64,000 nt of DNA from Epiperipatus broadwayi (GCA_028023455.1 JAQFVV010006473.1:982702-1046701); one strand, 5' to 3'; numbered from the stretch's first letter, positions 1 through 14,390 are shown. The notes: generated by a model from the letters alone, not told the origin. Program-made: numbers and translations.

Positions 1-380
1 CCATTAACTATGTTGTTTATTATTTAAACCCAATTTGTTTTAAAATTATAATATTTTTCCTTAATGCTAAAGGATCCATGTACTATTTTTCTTTAATCTT
101 AAAAGAGTCCTACAAGGTAAAACTGATAATTAAATGATAGAAAAATAATAGACTTGGCTCTTAAAGCAGGGTTGGCTGCTTTATATCCTAAACAAATGGA
201 TTAAAGCAAGAAATCAATAGTTTCTAGTATTATATCTTAAGTATATTTATTGTGTTATCCTGTGTGATAATAATGCTAGCTTATTACCCATTGAATAGAG
301 ATTTGGAAATATATTGCCTGTGTTTATTTAAAGTAGATAAGTTCTTAGAACCATGCTATTATTAGATAAGTAAAATATGA

Positions 381-533
381 AATGTTTAGTAAGTTAATTA
401 AACTCAATGTGAGTAATGAATTTGAGTAATAATAAATTAAAATGTAATAACTTAAAATATAAAATGCATAGTAAGTCAAATAAACTCAATGTGAGTAATA
501 GATTTGAGTAATAATAAATAAAAGGTAATAATT
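381..533. repeat. Two-copy tandem duplication, unit about 82 bp
   Basis: Two adjacent, slightly diverged copies. Both contain the words 'aaactcaatgtgagtaat' and 'ttgagtaataataaat' at the same offset. The first copy starts near 381 and the second near 463; the second is slightly shorter. This looks like a local replication-slippage or unequal-exchange duplication. Confidence 0.75.
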
Positions 534-1544
534 TATTAAATTGGTAAATGGATCCAGAAAGATCTTCTCTTAATCATAAAATGTTGTAATTAAATCTTGT
601 TATATGTAAATTTTTGTCACAATTGTCCAAGATTATCTATGTTTTCTTTATTATTAGTAATATATCCACAAAACTTGTAAATAATGTAAATAAATTTTGT
701 TTGAAAGTATATTTAGTTATCTGTGGCCTTATTGCTAATGACCATTCATACTGTTTCTGCTGTTGCTATCAGCAATAATATTCTTATTATTGTCATTAAA
801 ATCATCATCATTCAATATAGTAGATTTTATTGTGCATCTGCATATCAAAATAAATTTTATTAAGCTCTTATATTTAGAGTATATAACGCTTTATCGCTTA
901 TTGATTTAAACAATGTTGATCTTAAGCACATGTATTATTTTTCAATAATGTTTTAAATATTAAATATTCAGTTTTGGAAAACCTGTTTATCTAAATCATC
1001 AGATACATCATTCACCGAACTTAATCGTATTGCCCATGGTTATTAAATAAAAGATGGTTTGTAAATTATTATACTTGGTTTATCAAGAAGTTATTAATGC
1101 TTCATAAAATTTAAAGTTCATTTTACTGTTGGTATTGGGATTGTCAAATGTTCTTTACTAATTCAATTTTGTTTTATGAATTGACTTTGCTTGTTATATT
1201 TGGGTAGTGGCAAAATCCCTCTCACTGATCCAAATATATCTTTTAAAATAGTAATATTTAGTTTATTTGAACCCTGAGAAAAGTAAATTATTAATTAGTA
1301 ATCTCAATTTTGAATCTTTTGTAATTTTTTATTTTTTATGTTATTTATTATGCTTAGCCTTAATCTCTTATATATAATTTTATTGTTTAATTGATTCTGT
1401 GTAATTTTACGATGTAAGTTTCTTTTCTAGTTTAAAACTTATAACCCATTTTAATTTAATGGTTTTGTTTTAGTCAAGCTTAGAACTCCTTGCTTTATTT
1501 CATTATTGTGTCTTTGACACAATATTAGTTTTATAATTCAGGAT

Positions 1545-1860
1545 CTCATTCTTCATCATCAACATTGTTATCATATCTCATATATGCTTTTCTTTCTTTT
1601 ATTTTTCATCCTCATTTCATCTTAAGTCATTGTCAAGATTCATCCATCCTTCAGTGATCCCTATTTTACTACCATTTTAATCATTCATCACTCTAACACA
1701 TTTCCCTTTTCTTTTCCTCACTCTTAAATTAATTCATTTCCATTAGTTAATCATTATTTGTTTTTCATCATTCATTTACTCATCTAAATCTTAATTCATT
1801 TATCACTCAACTGATAATACTAACTCCACATTCATTTCATAGACCTGATTATTAACTATT
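1545..1860. repeat. Degenerate CATT/CATC pyrimidine-rich tract
   Basis: The plus strand is strongly pyrimidine-biased, with recurring 'ttcatc', 'attcat' and 'catcatt' words but no fixed period. It reads as an old, decayed simple repeat. No coding frame is kept. Confidence 0.5.
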
Positions 1861-2189
1861 TATTGGTATAACAATCTAAATTTATTTTGTAATATTTTGC
1901 TTAGATATTAAAAGTTATTTAATTGATGTTTAATATTGGAGATTATTATCTTCATGTATACTTTGTAACCTCTATTTAAATTTGCTCATGTATATGCTTG
2001 TAATTATGATTTATAAGCTATGAGAGATAAAAAGGGCTGGCATAAGGTAGCATAAGAATTGGTAGTGCCTTGTAGCATCTATTTATGTTTACTCATGCTC
2101 ATGCTAGCCAAATCTTACTCCTTTGGATTGGTTCATGTTAAAGCCAAGTCTGTTTTGAGATCTTCTCTTTATTATTATATGTAGAGATT

Positions 2190-2620
2190 ACAATATATGT
2201 AATTAGTTTAAACAGACTAAATCTGTATTCAATGTGCTGTAAAATTCAAAACAATCAAAATAAGAGTGGCTGTCTTATCTTTAACCTAAATGCCCACTTA
2301 TATAGGCGAATCTGAAGCATCTTGATTTGGAAGCATGAAGTAATTGTTTTCTTCACTGTTTAAATCCTCTATTTCCTTTACAAATTAACTTAAACAGTAG
2401 AGAAAACAACTACTTTATGCTTCCAAATCAAGATGCTTCAGATTCATCTATATAAATGGATATTGAAGTTAAAGATAAGATGGTCACTCTTATCTTTATA
2501 AAAGTTGCTATCTTGCTTGGTTATTGTGAATTTTAAAGTGCATTGAATACAAGTTTAGCCTGCTTAAACTATTTACTTATGCTCTCTGTGTGCTCAATAA
2601 ATTAATTAGTACTCTTCAAT
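2190..2620. repeat. Long imperfect hairpin (foldback element, possible MITE)
   Basis: The left arm, about 2195-2364, is matched by its reverse complement at about 2390-2600, around a ~25-bp loop. The best-preserved pairing is 'aatctgaagcatcttgattt' near 2310 against its complement near 2425. Further out, 'gtattcaatgtgctgtaaaa' near 2226 pairs with the complement of 'ttttaaagtgcattgaatac' near 2532. Arms this long with a small loop suit a foldback or MITE-type element. I could not fix terminal repeats or a target-site duplication. Confidence 0.8.
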
Positions 2621-2639
2621 ATATGTAATTATATAATTA

Positions 2640-5280
2640 AATATTTATAAATACAGTAATCAGATATATTTTAAATATTTTATCTACTTAGAAGCATTTT
2701 AGACGATCCTCGTAGTCTTTGTCAACTAATACTTTGAAAGGCTAACATTCCTATCTTAACATTTTCTGCTGGCCTGTTAATTAAGTCATGTTTGTATTTG
2801 TATATTAGTAAAGCTTATTTTATGTTTCTTTTGTTGATTATTTTTCCAATTTGCAATATTTTAACATTGTTGTAATTGAAGTTAAAACCATAAATATATG
2901 AATTATTATCATCATGAATTTGAATAAAGTCTATGTATCACTACTCATATTTATTTACATTATAATAACTATAAAATCATAACATATCTTACATTGCATA
3001 TACATTCCAATTATTCATTATGGATGCCTATTTGTTATCTTTTGAATATGCATATTGATTAGTTATAATATGTTTTATCTATGAACTTGGGAAAAAAATT
3101 GTATGACCATTTCAAATTAATATAAATGATTGCAATAAATTTATAAACTTGAATATTTGTTTTTTTCATATTATCTATTATATTAGAAGAAAAAATATAT
3201 TTGCAATATCATAAATAAATATTTTTCTCATGATTGTTTTACACATATATTCATATGAATACAGCTTTTTTGGACAAAAACGCATTCAGCTATTGTTAGT
3301 TAAATAGAAATACTGAATAAACCTTTTAATTTAGCCAATGTTAAAAACATCGTAGTCAACTAATTAAAAAAAAATAAAATAAAAAATAGGATAACTTTGA
3401 ATAAGATAATAATAGTAAAAGAATATAAAAATGTCAACACTTTGAGGAATGCCAAATTATTATGTATTTAAAAGATAAATAGTCCTTCAGAGCTACTCAG
3501 ATAAATAGATCCCCTTCATCAACATATAGCTGGACATCAAAAAGCATTTTATTGTACCCAACTACATGTGATAACTAAAGTATTTATATATTCTTAAAGT
3601 ATGGATTTAAATTACTAATTTATATGAAATAAATAATCATAATATAATTCTAATAAATTTCAATAAATTATGTTAAAAATACTAATATTATGTAACCATA
3701 AAATTTATCCTATAGTGTGATGATATAAATAAACAAAATATGAAAATAAAGTTAATTTGAATAAAATACGCTTTATTTATATCTTTAAAAATAAATTATA
3801 TTGCAAAAACAAATAAATACTAATAATGAATAAGTGAATAGTAGGACAGTTTCTCAGATAATATCTTTAAATACAAAAATAAATTTTTTAATTCAGATAT
3901 ATTTTGTATAACAAACATTTGCAAATGGTTCAATATGTGTTGTCATATAATCTCAATGTTAGTAAGGAAGATTGTTTATGATAAGCATAAAATCTACTTT
4001 TGAAAAAAATATATATATATATATATATTTGTAATAATTTAAAATATTTCATTTAATTTTTAATCTCTACAAAAGAACTATGACAGCCTTTATTCATATC
4101 CATTTTATTAGTATAGACATCATATTATCTTAATACTTTTAACTATTAAATGTATTTTATCACCAAAGTATTTAATCTAAGTATTCGTATACATCAACTT
4201 CTTAGAATAAATTATTCCACATATATACAATTTTAAACATCAATCAATTTATGTGTAATATATAAATCATAAGAACTTTGCACTACTAACTGACAATAAA
4301 ACATGAAATATCTAAGAAAAATTAATTGTTATGAGAGACCAGAAAATATTTAAAAGATTAGTGAAATATACTATTATTAGGTACATAATCCTAAATATTA
4401 ATTAAAAAAAATTAAAACAATCTTAATTTAAAACAAACATTAACACAAATATGGACTATTTCTATATTAAATATAAATATATTTTTTAATTTACAAAATA
4501 ACTGTTTTTCTGAGATTATTACCCGTTAAATACATATATGTGATAGCAATACAATATGAAGATTGTATATTTTATTTTAATAGCAAACATTTGCAAAAAA
4601 AAATGGTGTTTAATAGTAAATTAATAGTTCTTTAAAGAATATACAGTTTCCTGTTAAAGTAATTCCTTTAATGCTTTTTGAAAGGAAATTAAAAATTATG
4701 CAATAATTTTCTTTTTTTGATAGGTATTGCAAACAATAAGTTGTTTAACCATGGTGTGTTTACTTTATCTTTGCAGTAATTAGTTTATGAAGGCAACATA
4801 TAGCAGTATTTTATTTAGGAATTTTGATGAAATTTTTTTTTTTATAAAAGTGGCCTTCTTACCACAGAATTTATAATATTCTTGTGTAGGTACTGTTTCA
4901 AACTAATATGTTACTAACTGAAGAAAATTATAAAGAGCTATTGCCCCTAAAGGCAAATATATATTTAGTTTTTAGCATTTTTTTTTAAGTGGCTGCTACT
5001 ATATAATTATTAAAATAAAAACATACCAATATAGGATAAATGCTTATGTACACATGAAAGTATATTATTAATTAGATTTATTTATAAACTGTTATTTCTC
5101 ATTTCATATTTAAGTCATTATTGCCATGATGATGTACAGAGGATCATTTTCCCATTTGAGTTTGATCCCATTTATCCAAGAAAATTCTCACTGTTTACAA
5201 CTCTATTCAATGGCCAGTTTACATATTAAAATATTTTTACAGGATTCTTTTACAAATAAAATATTTCAAGTTATATAATA
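2640..5280. other. AT-rich noncoding DNA
   Basis: No gene seen. It contains a short AT run near 4009-4028 and many poly-A and poly-T stretches. CpG is rare, only a handful over this interval. Confidence 0.55.
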
Positions 5281-5284
5281 ATAT

Positions 5285-5475
5285 TGGTCTGGGGATAGGA
5301 ACATTCCAAATAGAGATTTTAAATATTTTCTCTTACTGCAATTATGAATTAAAGGCTTGTTTGAGTCATTTGTATGCTATCTATATTACTTATTGATAAA
5401 TACAGCTTATAAAAGCAATGCCACACTATATATCATTTGTTTTATTGATTACTACAATTTTACCTTTAATACCTT
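5285..5475 (+). repeat. Dispersed repeat family B, partial copy
   Basis: It matches the downstream copy at 5565-5885 through 'ggtctggggatag', 'catt(c)c..atagagattttaaa', 'ttctcttactgca' and the tail 'tttattgattacta'. The same core recurs at 37.97, 42.7, 43.1, 43.55 and 48.9 kb, so it is an interspersed repeat and not a local duplication. Confidence 0.7.
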
Positions 5476-5564
5476 GGCCATGATAAGGATATTAATATAT
5501 GGTAGATCTGAATTTAGTTCAGTTCCATATAGCTATTTAAGTTAGATAGTTGATGTTAAAGATA

Positions 5565-5885
5565 TTTGCATGTTCAAAAGCTTCAGATTTCTACTTAAAT
5601 ATTACATATTAAATAATTGCTGATTTTGAATTGATATTTTAGATTTAGTGTCTGATGTTCTAGCTGCTTACTGAGGTGAGCCATAAACTCAAAAACAATT
5701 GGTTTGAGGATAGAAACATTCCGGATAGAGATTTTAAATATTTTCTCTTACTGCACTTATGAATTAAGAGCTTGCTTGTTTAAGCTATTGGTATGCTCTC
5801 TATATTACATATTTATAAATACAAGTTTATAAAAGCACTGTCCTGCTATATATGACTTGCTTTATTGATTACTATAATAATATTA
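5565..5885 (+). repeat. Dispersed repeat family B copy
   Basis: Ordered landmarks shared with other copies are 'cttcagattt', 'gatttagtgtctga', a 'gtgagccataaactc' core, 'aacaattggttt(g)agga', 'tagagattttaaat' and the tail 'catatttataaatacaag'. No coding frame is conserved. It may be a nonautonomous retroelement. A reversed tRNA B-box-like word (complement of 'aagctcgaaacc' in the better copies) is suggestive only. Confidence 0.7.
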
Positions 5886-6484
5886 AATATTTTAGAGTTT
5901 AAAATATTAAATGAATAAATTTTAAAAATAAAATTGGTTAGTTAAATAATATTAAAATACAAACTTATAGACATCAAAGTGAATCATTTTCTTTAATTTA
6001 ATTAGCATATAATGAACAAACTTTTTAATAAACATTAAATAAAATTTTACACTAAAGTTTTAAAATAATATTTTAAACTTTTAAAAATAGACAAGAAGAA
6101 ATATGTTGCATATATAAGTTCCAAATAATAGAATAAAGATATATTAATTATTTTAAAGTATATATAAGCCAATACAAATATTAATTTATTATTTTTATTA
6201 CAAAATCATTCATACGCACATAAAATAAAAATATCATATGTTTAATAGTATATTAAATTTTACTAATTGCTAACATAGTGTGAATGTTTAAAGCAAAACA
6301 AAAAGCTTTAATATCATTTTACCATGGATTCAATTTTTTTGTACTATATATAAAATGTTATTGCAGATACAAAGAAAGTATAAGATTTAATGATCATTTT
6401 ATAAAGTATTAAATTTTAAGATTATCATATTAAAATAGTTAATAAAAATTTGTAAAATATAAATATTATTAAACTTTAGAATAC

Positions 6485-6487
<3 letters not shown>

Positions 6488-6583
<96 letters not shown>
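6488..6583. repeat. (AT)n microsatellite, about 48 units
   Basis: An uninterrupted AT dinucleotide run of about 95 bp. The open frame crossing it on the minus strand is only an Ile-Tyr repeat produced by the microsatellite. Confidence 0.97.
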
Positions 6584-8240
6584 CCTCTGCTTTCTTCACC
6601 TAATTCACTTTATGTACAAATAAATGCCCAGGTGCCAATTCTAGACAAGATAGAATAAATTTATAACTGAAATTGCTTTTCTACTTACTAATAAGATTCT
6701 TATGTTGATATTACTCTATGGCTTAGCTCAGTTGGGTTATATGGTATGGTAGTCATATAGGATGCAAATAGGATGATAAAAACATTTATAACTAACAATT
6801 ATATAATGTTGATTCAACTATATTATAAGCATCTATTAAATATTAAGGATTATTGTGAAATTGATAATTATTACACTAAATAAAGTATAGACAATGATGA
6901 GAATCAGATATCTTTTTGCCCTACATCACCATCTATTCTAAGCAAAATAAAACATATTTTTGACACTGCAATATTAAGATCTGTTAACTCTAGACTTTAA
7001 ATAAAGGACCTATACTGGCAAGTCTTTAAATTCTATAATTATATTATGTTAAATAAATGTGTGTGTGGAAATGGACAATCGGAACATAGATAATAAAACA
7101 GCTCATATAGGATAATATTTCAACAAAACGTTTATTATAAGAAACTTTATTTTATAACACATCGATAATGATTTTAATATTTTTCTTATAATAACACAAA
7201 TTTGATTAATATTTATTATACAAATTTAAGTGACAGTTTTATTAATATTTTCCTTTTCATTAAATAAAGTAAAATTTTCCTAAGTTAATAAATATTACAT
7301 TCATACTGCAGGATGAAATGTTAATAATGATAATAAATGAGATACTGATAACATATGTAATATGTTTTGATAATTATTTATAATTAATAATTTTAGTAAT
7401 GGTCTTCTTCAATATTTCTTTGCTTACCATATTTTCGAGTATGTGCGCTTTTACAAAATTACAAATACAACACATTTATAAATTATAATTTACACTAGTT
7501 TATTTATGGAATGGATGGTGCAAAAAGTTAATCACTAAACTAATGATCTTATTTAAAACGTACTATAAAAATCTGTAAAACATCTATCTGATATAATCAA
7601 TATATATTGTCTGATGATAACTACATCCAAATGAAGAAAGAGAGGGGAATAATAGTAAATAAACATTCACATATATGTATGCATGAGGGTTAATCAAAAT
7701 CTCCAAATTCAAACTTGACTCATTAATATAATATCCACTAACTTTTAAGACACTAAGGTTACGGAACTTATCCGGCATATCATTAATAAATGGGGCCTTT
7801 GCCACTTCATTTTAAAAGAAAAGAAAATACAACTATTTCAGCATATGCTTTCAAATAAGTACACTAACCACTCACAATTTAATATGCAAATAATGAGGAG
7901 ATTATAACTCAATCCACATAATAAAATCATCCCTCAATCACTTCTACATCCAAATGCACTGAATGTATTTCCTATATAAAAAATCTATACACAGACAAAC
8001 TTTTAATTCTCTATCTTATTTTAATGAATTACACCATGTGAAACCAAAATAAAAATAAACAACAACTTTGAAAAAATAATTTACAACAGTGCAGACATAC
8101 CCAAATATATGATTATATATAATATGATTTCTAAATCATATAAGATAATAAACTATTATATTACAATAATATTAGGTTACACCAAACATAACAAGTATTT
8201 ATCTATTATAAGCAATAAGAAGTAATATCTATCAACATTT
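6584..8240. other. AT-rich noncoding DNA
   Basis: No recognisable gene. A 73-codon minus-strand frame at 7584-7805 has a rather varied N-terminal half but matches no family I know. It is discussed under findings. Confidence 0.5.
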
Positions 8241-8245
8241 AATCA

Positions 8246-8925
8246 TTAACCCTTGTTGTGGCTGGTACTTTATTGACCAAGTGAGGTAAAAGTGTAAACT
8301 TTTAATTGGTCAAGACACAAACTCAACTGTCAAAATATATTCAACTTTTAATATTATATTCACTTTAGATTCGTTTGTAAAAAGTATATTAACAATTTGT
8401 CAGGTTATAAAAATTAACGAAAGTTTTTTCAAAAATAAAATTCTATTTATTTATTTTAGAAATATTCTATAGTAGCAAATTTAAAAGCAAAAGTTAGTAA
8501 TGAATTAAAAAGAGTTGCTGATGTAAATAATTTCTTTCTCAGTTTTACGGTACAGAAAAATACATATTTTTTTGGTAAAATCTTAAATATTTTTATTAAA
8601 ATCTTAAATATTTTTCTGAAATAATTTTATTTTTAGCATATTTTATACAAATTATTTATAATTTGTCAAAAAATACTTCTAAAATGGTCTAAAACATTTG
8701 TTTATCATTTTTGAAATGAAAATCGTAGCATTTTTCTTTCTTTAGGTGGTTTTCTTTGTCCTTGACAGCCAATAAGAATGTCCTTGATGGCTAAGAGCCA
8801 ATCACCATCAAGCTTTTTTTTTTGTTCCACATTTAAGACAGTTTTATTGATTTTTTACTTGTAAAATAATTCAAGAGAGGGCAGCATCTTACAGAACTTT
8901 TTACAATCTTTCTAATGATGGTAAA
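8246..8925 (+). repeat. Dispersed repeat family C, copy 1
   Basis: About 680 bp that recur, reverse-complemented, at 36085-36735. Shared blocks run in order from 'ttaatattatattcacttta' near 8348, through 'aatttgtcaggttat' and 'gaaagttttttcaaaaataaa', to 'cttgtaaaataattcaaga' and 'gagggcagcatcttacaga' near 8880. Several CCAAT/ATTGG words occur in both copies. There is no coding potential, so it is a nonautonomous transposon of unknown class. Confidence 0.8.
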
Positions 8926-10585
8926 ATTTTTACCATAGCATTAAAAATGATGGAATTTCAGTGACTTCAAGCAGACATGAGTCAACTCATAAAGAACACA
9001 CTAAAGATTAAATGTTGAGTTTTTTTTTAGACTTGAAATTTGAATGAAAGTATACCCACTGCTTTCAACAATAACAATGAATTACAACATTAAAAAAAAT
9101 ACAAGCATTGCACCTTCCAGCTGAATTATAATTTGACAAGAGCTGCAATAATTTCCAATATTTCAGAATCTCTTAATAAACATTATAAACAACATCAGTA
9201 TGCAATGGAATTATTTTATTAATCACAAGAAACAAAGTCTCCGACTAGGTAAAATAATCCTAATAAAAGTTTATGACTTTATTCCTTTAGTTTTTTAGTA
9301 CTTAATATAATTTTCATTAACCATTATCAATGATTTATCCTTGCTTGTATACATTGTGATAATTAATCATTAAATATTATTAAGTTATGCATTTAAATTA
9401 CTCATTGGTTTTTATATGTGTGTATAGTAAGGTTCTTTGGTATATAAAACTATCCTCCTGATATAAGAGTTAAAATAGACAAATCTCTTTGTTTTAATAT
9501 TATCCTGCATAATACGTACATAAAATTTATTAATTGAAAACCCACATAGTGTCCCTCCACAGTGTTTAACATATTTCTTTAATTTATCTTCATTTTTAAT
9601 AATTTTTATAATTCTGATATTATTTATATATGGTAATTATGTTAAAATAAACTATAATTAATAATCTTACATAATATCCATGTATTTTTGAATATAGTAA
9701 ACTTAGGCTATCAGTTGATAAAAGCTAGAGCTGGTACCTTAAAAATTTAACTCTCCATGTATATTTTTCCCTCAAGTAGTATGTTATATTTATCCATAGA
9801 AATAGTAGCAAATCTTTATAATGTTTATTTCACTTATCTTACTATTTTTTTAGAGAGTTATTCTATTTTTTTATAACTTTTTTTATGCCCTCTTCCTTGG
9901 AATCTCTTGTCCAAGCTCTCTCACGCCCTCTTTTTTTTTAAATAATCAACTTGGCAATATGCCAGAATTTTCTTGCTTATAAAATGTCAATAATAAAACA
10001 TTGGAATGAAAGAAGGAAAAAAATTAAATATTAAATATTAATTTACAAATGCTACCTGATAATAAACAGATAACCTTTACAATTTTAAATGTAAGACCTC
10101 AAGTAATACATATTTAATAAATACTAAATAAAATAAAAATTAAGAATCATTCTAATTAATGGTATATGTGTGTATCTGTTTTCTATTGCATGTAAATTCT
10201 ACTACTACAATTTGGACATTATAAGTAATAGAATAAAATATGAATAAAGTATGAGATGACGTAAAATGAACATACACCCATATATACAAGTTAAATATTG
10301 GATAGGAGCAGACAATATGTTAGAAAACTAATGAATAAACACCTACTATGACTCTCCTATTTATTTAGCTCTCATACTACCAATCCTTGATATTGTCCAT
10401 CACCATCTTCCACTACCAGACACATATAGCCTAAAATTTTAACAACTGGTACACTCAACTAAAGTTTTAATTTTTTTAAAACCAAATTTCAAATACTAAA
10501 TTATATCACAATTCTTTTTTTTTTCAATAGTTATCTCTAGCCATTATTAGCATGAGTGTGAATCCCATATTTCTACCTGGTGCCA
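8926..10585. other. AT-rich noncoding DNA
   Basis: No gene or named repeat identified. The sequence is unremarkable apart from short A and T runs. Confidence 0.5.
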
Positions 10586-10587
10586 AC

Positions 10588-10597
10588 TTGGAAGGTC

Positions 10598-10668
<71 letters not shown>

Positions 10669-10672
10669 ACAT
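10588..10672. repeat. Paired (AT)n tracts forming a palindrome, with 'ggaaggtcaca' flank
   Basis: Two AT runs separated by 'gtacaat' and closed by 'attgtacat', so the block is nearly self-complementary and could extrude a cruciform. Its left flank 'ggaaggtcacaatat' resembles the flanks of AT tracts near 19830 and 63705 and, inverted, near 16432. Confidence 0.85.
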
Positions 10673-11722
10673 AAAACGTTAAGTTTGAATTTTTAATATA
10701 AAAATATATCTTTACAATGAATAACAAAATAAATCAATGATAAATCAATAAAAGGTAAATATTCCTTTTAGTAACTAATAAATATATATATGTATATCAA
10801 CCCATTTTAATGGAAAAAATATTTTATTCTAGGATTAATATTATTGTTTTATTATCTCATTTTTATATATTTATGCTTGATGTTATATACTGAAATATAT
10901 ATTAAAAACGTCATATTTATAGGTGCATATTTTTCTTGTGTATTTATGTTTATTTTAAGAAATAACACAAAATGACACCACCAAATATATATGCGTATAC
11001 TTAATTATTACGGTTAAAGTTTTTTATAGCAGCAATTGTATTTAAAATCAATAAAGAATTTTTTAATAATGTTTTTTAAATATATGGTATAGCATTTTTT
11101 TATATTTTTTAAATTAATTCCCAGTAAATAAATATAAAATTATATCTCAGGAATTATAGTAAATTTAATTTTTACATTTAGTAAATTTTTACTATTTGTA
11201 TTATGTGACCTTGTTTTTAGAAATTGCACTATTTAATTTTATTTATTTTCGTAAATTTAATATTTTCTCAATTTAAAAGTATAGGTCAGCTGAGCTTAGT
11301 TATCCTATAATAGCAATTGGAGAACATATTAATGACATTATAATTTTGTATTTTTAATTTCTAGTGAACTTATTATGATTGTATATACATATATAGTTAT
11401 TTTTTAAAAATTCAGTTTCCTTAATATTTATTCATTGATCCACGACCAGCGAAATTAAAATTTTTATACAAAGCTGTTTACACATTATATTCTTTTAAAT
11501 TAATTAATATAAGAGGGTTTACAAAGAAAAAAAAAAATTTTAAAAATCCAACAACTTGTTTCTTTTTTTTCAAATTAAAAATTGTTCCAGCATATTATTT
11601 AAATAAATATGAAATATGTAATTTTATGACTTTTTAAATCTTATGAAATTTTTTTTAAAATATTATTTATTTATCTATAAAGATAAGCACATACGTAGAT
11701 GTTACTCTCTCACAATACACAT

Positions 11723-11753
<31 letters not shown>

Positions 11754-14390
11754 ATACAATATTTTAATGACTACAGCAATAATTATAACCATAAACTGTA
11801 AAAAAATTTAATGGCTTATCAAGTAAAGCAAATATTCATGTTTATTGTCGTTATGGTATTAAATAATAAGGCTGAAAGTGATATTCATATTTTCTCACAT
11901 ACTACTATCGATTACAGTAGATTATTAAAATTATTACAAATGTATCATATACACATTTTATCAATTATAATATACAAAAATATTTATCTTGTGTTTTTTT
12001 TTTTTTGGAAGCGTGATAGCTATTTAAAAAATAACAAACACACTACATAAAAACGACTTGGGAAGGAAAAATACACAGGAATAAAAGATATATAGTAACT
12101 ACAATAAAGGAAAGTATTTAAAAATATTATTGATACAGTAGCAAATATTTTTATGATAGCTAAACAGTCAATATTACATTTAATTAAGATAGTAATTTTT
12201 AATATTATATTTGAACACATGTGTGTGGTGTACGAGTATTTGTATTTTAAAATATAGTAAATTTGAAAAAGTGTAGTCATAAAATGCTTAAATAGGTTTA
12301 TTCCTAGTATTAAATAAGTACGTTTATTATTATGTAAAAATGAGAACTCAAAATAATTAAAACAAAAATTATTTAGTTTAATATTTATTATTATAAGTCA
12401 TTTCTATTTGTAGAATAAATAATTGTGTTTTTTACTTTATTGCTAATTAAGGTAGTAAAATTTTGTCTGCAAATTTGATGGTTTAAACTTTTGAAACTCT
12501 CATGTCTCATCTACTCCTGACTGTTTCCATAGTAACAAGAGCAGAATATTCCTGTGCAAATTCAAGAAGTGAAGTATTTTGAGTAAAAAATGAAATTTCT
12601 AATCACATGGCAGAAACTTATAAGTACAACCATTTGTCAAAATTTCTTTAGTTTTTTTTAATTACAGAATGTTTAAAGACTAAATTGATTTTAAACCTAG
12701 AATGAGTCATATTTTTTATCTTTCATCAAAAGGATGTTTGAGTAGAATCCATTTAGATGTTTGCTTTTTAAGAACAAATGTTTCCTCTATGTTGTCCTAA
12801 ATGGAAAAATTAAATTTTTAACAACAATTATTATGCAGTAATGCATTTAAAATAATAAAATTTGAATATTTTGATTCAACTGTGAATTTTTTAAAATTAT
12901 TTGTAGAACGTTGCAGCTTGTTATAATACTGAAATAATTATTTGTCTCTTCTTAAAACATTAAACATTGCTTGTTTGGAATTGTATTCACTATGTCAACC
13001 TAAATTTGCTACTAGTATAAAACTCATGGGATCTTATGAATTGATATATTGTTTCATTTTATATTTGTGAAAAGTACCTAAAATCTAAATGAGTATTATC
13101 AAACAAATTCAAGTTGATGGAATTAATAAATAGTCATTTGTCACATCTATGAAAATACCTTCAACTCTAACTGAATAGTATAAAATTGAATTGAGACAAT
13201 GAATTAATAATTCTCTGCATATTATCTTGATAGAAAAAAAACCTACTCAATCCTTGGATAGTCTTTGAAAACTAATTTAACATTTGGATTAATTTTTATG
13301 TGAAACTACAGTAAATATAGTAATCCAAAGATAATCGATTTGTATCATCAATATTATATCTTTGTAAATATGCCTAGAGCTGTTATAATTTACAAAATCT
13401 ATCTCTTAAAATTAATTAATTGCAGCATCGATATCTAAAGAAATACAAATAAATAATTGATTTGTTGAATGTTTTTCAACATCAATATTAATGAATTTCT
13501 GTTAAAAAAGTTCAGACTCAAACTTAATTATATCTTTAAATAGATTAAAGGTGTTAAATTCATTTTAATGGAACTTTTATTACATTATGAAACCAAATGA
13601 TATCTTTTATCCACTTGGAAATATTTAAAGTTCACTTAGATAAAGTTTCTTCAATGTATATTTAGAGACTAGTGGATTATAATTTTTTTTTTGCATATCC
13701 TATAGTTAATTAATTAATTTAATTATTTTAGAATTTTAAAGTTATTATTGTAATTATAGTTTAAATAAAATATGTACAAGCAGGAACAATTATAAGGAAG
13801 ATATATGTAATACATTGCACTTGGCAGTGAAATTAGATATAAATATATGTTAGTAATTCTAGTATAAATTGGAGATAATTTGGGTTAAATTTTAAGGTGA
13901 ATTATGGTAAATACAAGTTAATCATTAATCTTTCACATGTTTTGTTGATTCCTTACATCAAACTCATATTTTATATAATAAAAGATATCTAAAATAAACA
14001 TTTAAATAGTTATAACAATATCCTTCTTATTTTGCCCAAAGGTACTCATATGAGTTGCTGAAAAGTATATACTATATTGAATTACCCTAATGGCAATGCT
14101 AACTATAAATATTATTGTTTAGTCGAGTATACTTCTAACAATATAGTGCTAAAGTCTTATCCCTAATATAAGCTTAGGAGGTATACTTTGTTATGCCACC
14201 AGTGCATATGATGGTCAGGTCTGTTTAAATTTATATATTTTAAAAATAATAATATGAGTTGGGTAATTGAATTGCTTGTTCATAAGTCTGGTAGCTATAG
14301 GAAGAGGTCATTATTATTATGATTATTACTGTTAGTGCACTTAGAGAAACAATAAAACATTATTGTATTTTATCAGTAGGTAAAGTTAGA
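10673..14390. other. AT-rich noncoding DNA
   Basis: No gene seen. A short CA/TA microsatellite lies near 11721-11752. Overlapping small frames near 11811-12280 are low-complexity and have no family resemblance. Confidence 0.5.

Larger units (their letters stand above)
1..2190. other. AT-rich noncoding DNA
   Basis: No open frame of note on either strand and no recognisable protein motif. Apart from a short tandem duplication near 381-533 and a pyrimidine-rich tract near 1545-1860, listed separately, I see only AT-rich sequence. Confidence 0.6.

Noticed and set aside
6399-6599. Minus-strand frame rich in Ile-Tyr
   Set aside because: Translation of an AT microsatellite, with no other content.
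12020-12280. 86-codon minus-strand frame
   Set aside because: Hydrophobic, AT-driven composition and overlap with another random frame; no domain or start context.
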